Shown here: positions 57,851 to 64,000 of the stretch, piece after piece | Layout: every line of letters starts with the position of its first letter | How positions within the stretch are numbered: position 1 is the first letter of the stretch | Source of the DNA: CAG-791 sp000431495 | GTDB taxonomy: Bacteria > Bacillota > Clostridia > Lachnospirales > Lachnospiraceae | Length of the DNA: 64,000 nt | Direction: 5' to 3' (one strand) | Assembly: GCA_052117605.1 (NCBI GenBank) | Contig: JBQKIT010000017.1 | Notes under the pieces: model-generated | Seen by the model: the letters and a program-made list of their open reading frames with translations, nothing else | What the model was told of the DNA's origin: nothing | Databases searched by the model: none | Program-made: the position numbers and the translations under genes

Positions 57851-59275
57851 ATGAAAACAATCGATGAAAAAAAGCTGGACGAGTGTCTGAAAAGAAAATT
57901 CGAGGAGCTAAAGGTTTCCGGTGTTTCTGTTGCAATCAGAGGGCCGGAAGGATACTCCTTTGAGAGGGGCTACGGCTACCGGGATCTGAAGCGCAGCATC
58001 ACCCCCGATGGGAATACGATCTTTGGAATTGCGTCGATGGGGAAATCGATGGCTGCACTCAGTGCAGCGATTCTTGCGGCGGAAGGAAAGCTGAATCTGG
58101 ACGACCCGGTTTCCAAATATATTCCGGATTTTTCGGTACCTGGAAATCCGAAGGAAAGTGTTACCATCCGACATCTTGCCATGCATACAGCCGGAATCCC
58201 GCCAATGGAGCCGCTTGAATGGTCGATCAGCATGAACACCCCGGGACGTGAAACGGAATATGACAGAAAAATGAAGCAGTCCGCCCCGTGCAGGATGGAT
58301 ACGATAGAACAGATTATTGCGTATATTGCCAATTGTCCGTATCCGACGCTGGGTGAGTCCGGGCAGTACATGAGCTATTCCAATGAGGGATACGCGGTTT
58401 TATGTTATGTGGTGGACGCGGCAGCCGGAATTCCGCTTGAACAGTTTCTGGAGGAGCGAATTTTCAAACCGATCGGGATGACCAGAAGTGTTCTGGATCA
58501 GGATGCCTCAGAGGCAAGGAAAATTGCTTCGGATGGCAACATCACGGCATTGTTTGAGATGGATGAGAATAACCCGGAAGAAATCGTCGGAGATGAAGCG
58601 TGGTCCGTACTGCCGCCGTTTCGCGCCTGTGCCTGTGTGAAGAGTACAGCACACGACATGGCCCGTTATTATCAGTGCCTGTCCAATCATGGCATGATTG
58701 ACGGCAGGCAGGCGATTCCTGCAAAAGCGGTAGAATATCTGATCGGAGCCGGCTTTCCGGAGCTGACAAAGCCGACCTATTGTCTCGGACTCAATAAAAG
58801 AGTTGAAGATTCTCATGTATACTGTGAGCATTCCGGAGGCCTGCACGGCGTTTCCTCTGAGGGAGGCCTGCTGAAGGGGGAGAATTACGGCTTTGCCGTG
58901 CTTTGCAACGAAGGCGACGTGGATGTTACGGAAATGCTGTGGATCCTTTACAACGCGGTGCTGGGGTATCCGTTGGAACGGGAACACACCTGGCTTTTCC
59001 CGACAGGAACCTGCTTCGAGGAACCACAGATGCTTCTTGGAAATTATATCTGCCACGAAGGAATTCCGGTCATCGCCAGAGTTTATCTGCAGGATGGAAA
59101 GCTTATGACAGAAAAAGGCGGCGAAAACTATTCGCTGGTATTCTGCGGTGAGACATGGTTTAAGCTTCTGGACAAGGACGGAAAGGCTGCAGGCCGCATG
59201 CATTTTTGGGTAAAGGACGGGCACGCCTGGGGAGTCCAGGTCTACACTCGGATTTATCAGCGAATGAATTCGTAA
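57851..59275 (+). CDS. serine hydrolase (class C beta-lactamase-like)
   Basis: A 474-residue serine hydrolase of the beta-lactamase/D-peptidase fold. The catalytic motifs are SMGK at 62-65, YSN at 176-178 and HSG in EHSGGLHG in place of KTG. No signal peptide is seen, so it is likely cytoplasmic; the C-terminal 100 residues form an extra beta-rich domain as in Pab87-type D-peptidases. I start at ATG 57851 with GGGTGA 7 nt upstream; the 57788 start overlaps dtd. Substrate could be D-amino acid peptides or esters; antibiotic hydrolysis is not implied. Confidence 0.87.
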   Translation: MKTIDEKKLDECLKRKFEELKVSGVSVAIRGPEGYSFERGYGYRDLKRSITPDGNTIFGIASMGKSMAALSAAILAAEGKLNLDDPVSKYIPDFSVPGNPKESVTIRHLAMHTAGIPPMEPLEWSISMNTPGRETEYDRKMKQSAPCRMDTIEQIIAYIANCPYPTLGESGQYMSYSNEGYAVLCYVVDAAAGIPLEQFLEERIFKPIGMTRSVLDQDASEARKIASDGNITALFEMDENNPEEIVGDEAWSVLPPFRACACVKSTAHDMARYYQCLSNHGMIDGRQAIPAKAVEYLIGAGFPELTKPTYCLGLNKRVEDSHVYCEHSGGLHGVSSEGGLLKGENYGFAVLCNEGDVDVTEMLWILYNAVLGYPLEREHTWLFPTGTCFEEPQMLLGNYICHEGIPVIARVYLQDGKLMTEKGGENYSLVFCGETWFKLLDKDGKAAGRMHFWVKDGHAWGVQVYTRIYQRMNS

Positions 59276-59335
59276 AAGATGCATTTTGCGAACAGTTTGA
59301 TTCCTGCTCTCTTACGCTGCCACTGTTTCCTGATG

Positions 59336-59388
59336 ACAAATGCCCGTTATTGGCTGCATGGCCGATAACGGGCATTTGTGCGTTTTAA
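59336..59388 (+). terminator. long hairpin terminator after the serine hydrolase gene
   Basis: A 19-bp stem (59336-59354 with 59361-59379, one wobble) on a 6-nt loop, followed by GCGTTTTAAT. Right of it the strand and base composition change. Confidence 0.8.
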
Positions 59389-59570
59389 TCCTTTTTCTCA
59401 GTGCTGGCTACAAGTCGGTCAAAATCGCTCTGATACTGCCGATCCTGAATGACACGGTATTTCTCAAATTCGCTCTCGGCAAAGGCTTTTGCAATGGTTG
59501 CTGTCACTTTTCCTTTATGACGCAGCACTTCTTCCTCGTTAAACTGCAAAAACGCATCCAGCCGTATTAG
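59385..59570 (-). pseudogene. C-terminal fragment resembling RhuM-family proteins
   Basis: About 60 residues on the minus strand read LDAFLQFNEEEVLRHKGKVT, then AKAFAESEFEKYRVIQDRQY and DFDRLV. This matches my memory of the C-terminus of RhuM-type (virulence protein RhuM) genes, which are often carried by mobile DNA. The frame is open back to 59606, but the first residues come from an inverted repeat (59572-59604) and are not homologous. The rest of the gene is missing, so it is a remnant rather than a working gene. The family call is made by eye. Confidence 0.5.
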
Positions 59571-59571
59571 C

Positions 59572-59604
59572 GAGGCCGGCCATGTGCGAACACTGGCCGA
59601 CCTC
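59572..59604 (-). terminator. inverted repeat after kdpE
   Basis: GAGGCCGGCCA and its near-perfect complement (59594-59604, one wobble) flank an 11-nt loop, 6 bp past the kdpE stop. No T-run follows, so it is a weak terminator or a junction mark. Confidence 0.45.
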
Positions 59605-59610
59605 ATATCA

Positions 59611-60312
59611 TTAATTTACTTTTATCATACGATAGCCCACACCAATATGTGTTTGGATGTATTGCGGGGACTCTTCTGTTGGCTCTAGCTTTTTCCGCAG
59701 TGTTGCCATAAATACCCGCAGGGAAGCCACATCGTTATCCCAACTGTGACCCCAGATATTTTGTGTGATAAAGGTATGGGTCAGTACCTTGCCGACATTC
59801 TTGGACAGCAGACACAACAGCTTATACTCGATGGGTGTCAGGTGAAGTTCGTTTTCATCCAGATAAGCGCATCCCCCGGCATAATCCACTTTCAACTTAC
59901 CATTCACAAATACAGAACTGGCAGTAAACATCTCTGCCGTCATCAGAGAGAGTCTTCGCTGCGTCACCCGAAGTCGTGCCAGCAGTTCTTCTACCGAAAA
60001 GGGCTTTGTCAAATAATCGTCCGCTCCGGCATCCAGCGCCTTGATTTTATCGTTATCCTCGCTTCGGGCGCTGATTACAATAATCGGAACATTGGACCAG
60101 GAGCGAACCGTTTGAATGACTTGAACGCCATCCATATCCGGCAAGCCCAAATCCAGTAAGATGATTTCAGGATTGTGCGATGTGGTCTCCATAATGGCTG
60201 TCGAGCCATTGGGTGCTACCACATAACGATAATCATTTGTTTTCAATGTGGTTGTAATGAGATTTCGTACAGATGGGTCATCCTCAACCACTAATATCAA
60301 AGGTTTATTCAT
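59611..60312 (-). CDS. kdpE: response regulator KdpE
   Basis: A 233-residue OmpR/PhoB-type regulator. The receiver domain has the acidic pair in VVEDDPS, phospho-acceptor Asp54 (LLDLGLPDMDG) and Lys103 (LTKPF). The C-terminal winged helix includes LTPIEYKLLCLLSKNVGKVL and ends in HIGVGYRMIKVN, as in KdpE. The kdpD stop overlaps its start by 8 bp. No kdpFABC pump genes are in the window, so the controlled genes are elsewhere or lost. Codon use is more AT-rich than in the genes to the left. Confidence 0.92.
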   Translation of the reverse strand: MNKPLILVVEDDPSVRNLITTTLKTNDYRYVVAPNGSTAIMETTSHNPEIILLDLGLPDMDGVQVIQTVRSWSNVPIIVISARSEDNDKIKALDAGADDYLTKPFSVEELLARLRVTQRRLSLMTAEMFTASSVFVNGKLKVDYAGGCAYLDENELHLTPIEYKLLCLLSKNVGKVLTHTFITQNIWGHSWDNDVASLRVFMATLRKKLEPTEESPQYIQTHIGVGYRMIKVN

Positions 60313-62998
60313 GAAGTTCTACCTCCCCGGCGGGTAATGTAAATGTGAACACAGTGCCATTTGGCTGATTGTCTGATACAGAAATCGTGCCGCCGTGGGC
60401 GGTCACAATGGACTTACAGAGGGACAGCCCCAATCCAAGGCTTCTGCGGCTGTCGACCACTTTATTGGCCCCACTATAAAACATATCGAAAATACGGGGT
60501 TTCTGCTCATCGGGAATCCCAGGGCCGTTGTCGGAAACGGAAACCGTGACCCATTGCTCTTTTTGATCGGTGTGTATTTCAATTACTGAACCGACAGGGG
60601 TATATTTGATGGCGTTGTCAACCAAATTGATAATCACCTGAACGATCAGCTTCGCATCAATGTGGGCAAGGATAAAGTCTTTACCGCTGGTCACACGAAT
60701 GGTGTGTTCTTTACTCTTTCTGTTGATGTGCTTCAGTGCTTCAGAAACGACCTCATCCATGAGTTCGATACTCCGAGTTAGATTGACCTGTCCGCCCTCA
60801 ATTCGTGTGACTGCCAACAGGTTTTCAACGAGATTAATCAGCCACATGGAATCGTCATAAATATCGGTAAAGGTCTGCTCCCGCAATGCATCATCCATCT
60901 TTTTATAATTTGCAAGCAAATTGTCTGCGCTGCCGGAAATCGCTGTCAAAGGCGTCCGAAGATCATGTGAGATTGCCCGCAGCAGGTTGGCACGAAGTTG
61001 TTCATTTTGTGCCAGGACAGCCGCTTCCTCCTTCTCCTTGGCATTTTTGATGTTTTCCAGCGCCAATGCGCACTCGCCCAGAATAGAGAGGAGTACGCTG
61101 TTTTCGAAAGAGTCCAGCGGAATACCGTTCACCGCAATACCAGCCACTCCATATACATGCTGGTTGACCCGAATCGCAAGGTATAAACACTTTGCACTGG
61201 ATAATGTATCTGTTGTGGCACCGGCGTGTTTATTGTTTCGGAAGACCCAATCGGCGACTGCTTTCTCGTTCTCAGAAATTAAATCTTCCTGAATGCTATT
61301 AACAGCACGAAAAACGTTAGGGGTGGCAAGTTCTTTACCATCAGACAGGTAGACGACAATATCTTTTTTCAGCAGCTTCATGAGCTGCCCTGCCGTAGCG
61401 GTGATTACCGCATTCTCATCCTGCTCTTTTTGCAGAAGCTGGTTGGTTTCAAAAAGAATCTTTGTACGGTAAGCTGTATGGGCAGACTGTTTCGCATTTT
61501 CTTTCAGCCGGGTAGCGAGAGATCCGGAAAGCAGTGTTACTATAAACATAATGGTAAAGGTAACAATATAGTTCGGATCGTCAAAATGGAATGTCAGTCT
61601 CGGAGTGGTAAAAAAGAAATTGAAAACCAGCACACTGACAACCGAGGTCAGAATTCCGCACAGTCGGTTGGTTGTGATTACAGCGGTCACAAGTACGCCT
61701 AATATGTAAACTGCGATAATATTACTCTCCGTGAACCCAAGAGCGTCAAAGCCACAGCCAATTAGTGTAGCTACCAGCAATACGACTATACTCTTCAGAA
61801 CATCACGCAGGGGCATCGCATCTGCCTGCGCCTTACTCTTTTTTTCCTGATAGCTGGTTCCTGTGCTGGCATCCGGTATCACATGAATATCCAGATTAGG
61901 TACGCTGGAAATCAGGCGTTCCGTCAAGGTGGGCTTGCTGAAAATATTCTTTCGTGCAATGGTACTTCGTCCAATTACGATTTTTGAGATGCCGGAAAGA
62001 CGGGCAAATTCCGCAATCTGATAAGGCACGTCATCGCCATAACTTGTCTCAATCGCAGCGCCAAGTTGCTGGGCCAGACGCTTATTATCCTGCAAACGCT
62101 TTTTATCATCGTCACTCATCGCCGCTGTATTTGGCGTTTCCACATAAAGAGCGGTAAATGTTCCCCGAAAGGCTCTTGCCATCCTTGCAGCAGTCCGAAT
62201 GATTTTTGCGTTGGATGGCGACGAGGAAAGACATGCCAGAATGCGCTCGTCTGTATGGTAATCGCCTCGGCTCTGTACTCTGGCGCTTTCCGTCAGCAAG
62301 TTCACCCGGTCAGCGCACCGACGGAGGGCGATTTCCCGCAATGCGGTGAGATTTTCCAGCGTGAAAAAATTAACTGTTGCCCGCTGCGCCTGATCTTCCC
62401 GGTACACATTTCCACTTGCAAGTCGTTCCAGCAACTCCGCAGGCTCAATATCCACCAGTTCTACCTGATCTGCTTGATCAAAGGTGGAATCCGGAATGCG
62501 CTCCCGCACAAGAATTCCGGTAATAGAGGCTACTGTATCGTTGAGACTCTCGATATGTTGGACATTTACAGTCGTATAGACATCAATTCCAGTATTTAGC
62601 AGTTCCTGAACATCCTGATACCGCTTCGTGTGCCGACTGCTTTCGGCGTTGGTATGGGCCAACTCATCCACCAGTATGAGCTGGGGATTTCGCTTGAGCG
62701 CAGCATCAATATCAAATTCACGAAGGGTCATTCCTTCGTAAGCAACTTGTTTCACAGGAAGCTGCTCCAAGCCGTCCAGAAGTGCCATCGTTTGGGGGCG
62801 GGCATGGGGTTCTATGTATCCAGCAACCACATCGATGCCACGCTCCTTAGCCTGATGAGCCGCCTGAAGCATGGCATAGGTCTTTCCGACACCTGCGGCA
62901 TAACCGAAAAAGATTTTGAGTTTTCCGCTTTTCTTAGTGGATGCATCGTTACGGATCGCACGAAGAAGCTGATCCGGATCTTGTCTTGGCAGTTCCAT
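60305..62998 (-). CDS. kdpD: sensor histidine kinase KdpD
   Basis: An 897-residue potassium/osmotic sensor kinase. The N-terminal KdpD domain has Walker A GYAAGVGKT (32-40) and DELAHTNAESSRHTKRYQDV, followed by a universal stress protein-like domain (about 245-370), four membrane helices of the DUF4118 type (about 395-495), a GAF-like domain, the HisKA box with His678 (AISHDLRTPL) and a HATPase ending VFTFTLPAGEVELHE. I start at ATG 62998, with AGGAG 7 nt upstream, rather than the GTG at 63019. It is the full-length form and looks intact. Confidence 0.94.
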   Translation of the reverse strand: MELPRQDPDQLLRAIRNDASTKKSGKLKIFFGYAAGVGKTYAMLQAAHQAKERGIDVVAGYIEPHARPQTMALLDGLEQLPVKQVAYEGMTLREFDIDAALKRNPQLILVDELAHTNAESSRHTKRYQDVQELLNTGIDVYTTVNVQHIESLNDTVASITGILVRERIPDSTFDQADQVELVDIEPAELLERLASGNVYREDQAQRATVNFFTLENLTALREIALRRCADRVNLLTESARVQSRGDYHTDERILACLSSSPSNAKIIRTAARMARAFRGTFTALYVETPNTAAMSDDDKKRLQDNKRLAQQLGAAIETSYGDDVPYQIAEFARLSGISKIVIGRSTIARKNIFSKPTLTERLISSVPNLDIHVIPDASTGTSYQEKKSKAQADAMPLRDVLKSIVVLLVATLIGCGFDALGFTESNIIAVYILGVLVTAVITTNRLCGILTSVVSVLVFNFFFTTPRLTFHFDDPNYIVTFTIMFIVTLLSGSLATRLKENAKQSAHTAYRTKILFETNQLLQKEQDENAVITATAGQLMKLLKKDIVVYLSDGKELATPNVFRAVNSIQEDLISENEKAVADWVFRNNKHAGATTDTLSSAKCLYLAIRVNQHVYGVAGIAVNGIPLDSFENSVLLSILGECALALENIKNAKEKEEAAVLAQNEQLRANLLRAISHDLRTPLTAISGSADNLLANYKKMDDALREQTFTDIYDDSMWLINLVENLLAVTRIEGGQVNLTRSIELMDEVVSEALKHINRKSKEHTIRVTSGKDFILAHIDAKLIVQVIINLVDNAIKYTPVGSVIEIHTDQKEQWVTVSVSDNGPGIPDEQKPRIFDMFYSGANKVVDSRRSLGLGLSLCKSIVTAHGGTISVSDNQPNGTVFTFTLPAGEVELHE

Positions 62999-63154
62999 TT
63001 TAACTCTCCTATCTGTCACTCAAGTAAAAGCGATTCCCTTTTTCTATAACACAACGTCAAAACTTACATCTGCGACTGATCCACGGCAAATTTGTTCAGT
63101 CATCCAATGAAAACCATCACAACTGGGGCGCAACGAAGAAGCACCATCCGTGCA

Positions 63155-63253
63155 TTATAAATTGTTTTCCAGAAAAACATCCAGTTTTTTCATCAGAAAA
63201 TACCCAAAAATAAATATGGCTGATGTACTTACAAGTAAAATAACATCCTGCAT
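63155..63253 (-). CDS. 32-residue single-span membrane peptide, KdpF-like by position
   Basis: A short frame with one hydrophobic helix, MQDVILLVSTSAIFIFGYFL, followed by a basic and helical end (MKKLDVFLENNL). GGGGTG lies 7 nt upstream of the ATG, like the ribosome binding site of the nearby CBS gene. KdpF is also a ~30-residue single-span peptide of Kdp loci, so this may be an analogue. Alternatively it is the membrane N-terminus of a larger TrkA-like gene cut short by a TAA; the TrkA-C-like fragment close by makes this a serious option. Confidence 0.5.
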   Translation of the reverse strand: MQDVILLVSTSAIFIFGYFLMKKLDVFLENNL

Positions 63254-63289
63254 GGATTCACACCCCAATTCCTTTGATTTTTCTTAAAA

Positions 63290-63400
63290 TCAAGTATGAA
63301 AGCACTTTTGCATATTTCTGTTACTTCCCAACGCCAACATGGTATCTCCTGCTTTCAGCACTGTGTCTGAAGAAATAGATACCCCTTTATGTGCCCTTAA
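63290..63400 (-). pseudogene. remnant resembling the end of a TrkA-C (RCK-C) domain
   Basis: An open stretch of 36 codons between two stops, with no start codon of its own, reads GVSISSDTVLKAGDTMLALG then SNRNMQKCFHT. The pattern hydrophobic-x-AGD-T-hydrophobic-GS is the usual end of RCK-C domains in TrkA-type potassium channel regulators. Everything upstream of it is missing. It points to a former Trk/Ktr gene between the CBS gene and kdpD. The assignment is by eye. Confidence 0.45.
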
Positions 63401-63473
63401 TTACAAATCAAAAGGAGTAAAGAAGGTAAAAGAGAATGCGTATCTGTATTAAGGCCGTCTAAAGATGCAGGAC

Positions 63474-63884
63474 TTATTCTTTTTTATCACGAGCTTGTGC
63501 CAGAAATTCAATCAGCCGTTTCCTTGTCAAAATCCCGCATAGAGCATTCCGGCCATCAACGATGGGGACAAAATTCTGATTCAGCATTGAAGTTACAACC
63601 TGCTCGGAATCTGCATCTATTTGTAACGCAGGGCAAAAATCTCTGCGAACAATGCTGCCAAGTCGGTATCCCTCCTGTACTTTCAAGTCTGTTGTCTGGC
63701 AAACAAGAAGGTGGCGGAGGAAATCTCCCTCCGTCACGCTTCCAATATACTGTTCCTGATCATTCAGTACCGGGACAGCAGTATAGCCATGTACCATAAA
63801 CCGTTCCAATCCCTGACGAACCGTATCCTTTTCATGAAGAAATACAGTGGAGATTTTGGGAATCATGATTTTAGCTATGTTCAT
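63474..63884 (-). CDS. CBS-pair protein
   Basis: A 136-residue protein consisting only of two CBS domains: VFLHEKDTVRQGLERFMVHG with AVPVLNDQEQYIGSVTEGDF, and ALQIDADSEQVVTSMLNQNF with VPIVDGRNALCGILTRKRLI. Such stand-alone pairs bind adenine nucleotides (AMP, ATP, SAM or c-di-AMP) and regulate partners. AAGGGG lies close before the start. Its place in a locus with kdpDE and a TrkA-like remnant suggests a role in potassium control. It appears intact. Confidence 0.85.
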   Translation of the reverse strand: MNIAKIMIPKISTVFLHEKDTVRQGLERFMVHGYTAVPVLNDQEQYIGSVTEGDFLRHLLVCQTTDLKVQEGYRLGSIVRRDFCPALQIDADSEQVVTSMLNQNFVPIVDGRNALCGILTRKRLIEFLAQARDKKE

Positions 63885-63912
63885 TTCACCCCTTGTATGA
63901 TGATTCCAGAAG

Positions 63913-64000
63913 CTAAATCAACATTTTCCTTTCTTTTTGATTCGGTGGTTCAATACATTCAGATACTGTGGGACTTTTGATTTTTCCCTGTAGCTCTGAC
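63913..64000 (-). CDS. possible C-terminal end of a gene entering from the right
   Basis: One minus-strand frame is open from the window edge to a TAG at 63913-63915, giving 29 hydrophilic residues (SELQGKIKSPTVSECIEPPN, then QKERKMLI). It is 28 bp upstream of the CBS gene start, on the same strand. The piece is too short to identify, and an open frame of this length may occur by chance. Confidence 0.25.
   Translation of the reverse strand, partial: SELQGKIKSPTVSECIEPPNQKERKMLI

Larger units (their letters stand above)
63020..63473. other. 454-bp stretch without a standard-length gene, upstream of kdpD
   Basis: It holds a 32-codon reading frame with a hydrophobic product (63155-63253, minus) and a TrkA-C-like fragment (63290-63400, minus), each listed separately. 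Past the stop of the small frame the same frame stays open for another 37 codons to 63044 without resembling any family I know. A TATAAT on the minus strand lies at 63154-63159, but no good -35 accompanies it. The bases are AT-rich. Confidence 0.6.

Noticed and set aside
57851..59275. Antibiotic-resistance beta-lactamase
   Set aside because: Although SMGK and YSN are present, there is no signal peptide and the third motif is HSG with a long extra domain, which fits D-peptidase/esterase relatives better.

Overview
The window looks like chromosome of a spore-forming, Gram-positive anaerobe of the Clostridia, most likely Lachnospiraceae-like. Pointers are a GerW/YtfJ plus DUF2953 sporulation pair, a class II inorganic pyrophosphatase with CBS/DRTGG inserts, short-form HisG with HisZ, FakA with an Asp23 protein, L27 with a Prp-cleavable N-terminus, TTGACA/TATAAT promoters and GGAGG ribosome binding sites. 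Gene order is dense, nearly all on the + strand and mostly housekeeping. No rRNA, tRNA, CRISPR array or complete mobile element was seen.

Layout: 1-2.3 kb is the end of a branched-chain amino acid operon (ilvC, terminator, leuC, leuD). 2.4-4.5 kb holds a TauE/SafE exporter with its MarR regulator and a convergent histidine phosphatase. 4.6-6.6 kb is ruvA, a small unknown gene and ruvB. 6.7-14.8 kb is a division/envelope block: zapA, U32 peptidase-family protein, FtsW/RodA, a class B PBP with an unusual calcium-binding-like tail, an unknown gene, then DUF2953 and gerW. 14.8-26.4 kb holds the pyrophosphatase, rpmB, Asp23, fakA, recG, degV and a type IIA topoisomerase pair. 26.5-30.9 kb holds rsmD, coaD, a Gln/Ala-rich coiled coil, a membrane protein, an RluA-type pseudouridine synthase and recU. 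31-36.1 kb is a partial histidine operon (hisZ-G-D-B plus a HisF-like/HisI/HisE fusion). 36.1-42.8 kb holds a zinc-ribbon/TPM membrane protein and a MacAB-like tripartite export operon with a clear operator. 43-47.4 kb is the ribosome cluster rplU-prp-rpmA-obgE-yhbY-nadD-yqeK-rsfS. 47.4-48.7 kb is a divergent SOS pair, lexA and a YneA-like gene, with three LexA-box-like sites between them. 48.9-59.3 kb holds a nucleotide-sugar pyrophosphorylase, a lone PTS EIIC-like protein, a tyrosine recombinase, a divergent aldolase/xylulokinase pair, an AI-2E family protein, dtd and a serine hydrolase.

From about 59.4 kb to the right edge the sequence changes character: genes are on the minus strand, base composition is visibly more AT-rich, and whole genes alternate with remnants. 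It holds a RhuM-like C-terminal fragment, kdpE, kdpD, a 32-residue membrane peptide, a TrkA-C-like fragment and a CBS-pair protein. It reads as a transferred, partly decayed potassium-signalling locus.

Points most worth attention: the HisIE fusion whose HisF-like domain has lost both catalytic aspartates; the lexA/YneA-like divergon; the PBP with a thrombospondin-3-like tail; the 27-bp operator in front of the export operon; the topoisomerase A subunit with no GyrA box at the usual place; the zinc-ribbon/TPM protein; and the eroded Kdp/Trk locus at the right edge. All functional calls come from reading motifs and context; no database search was possible.
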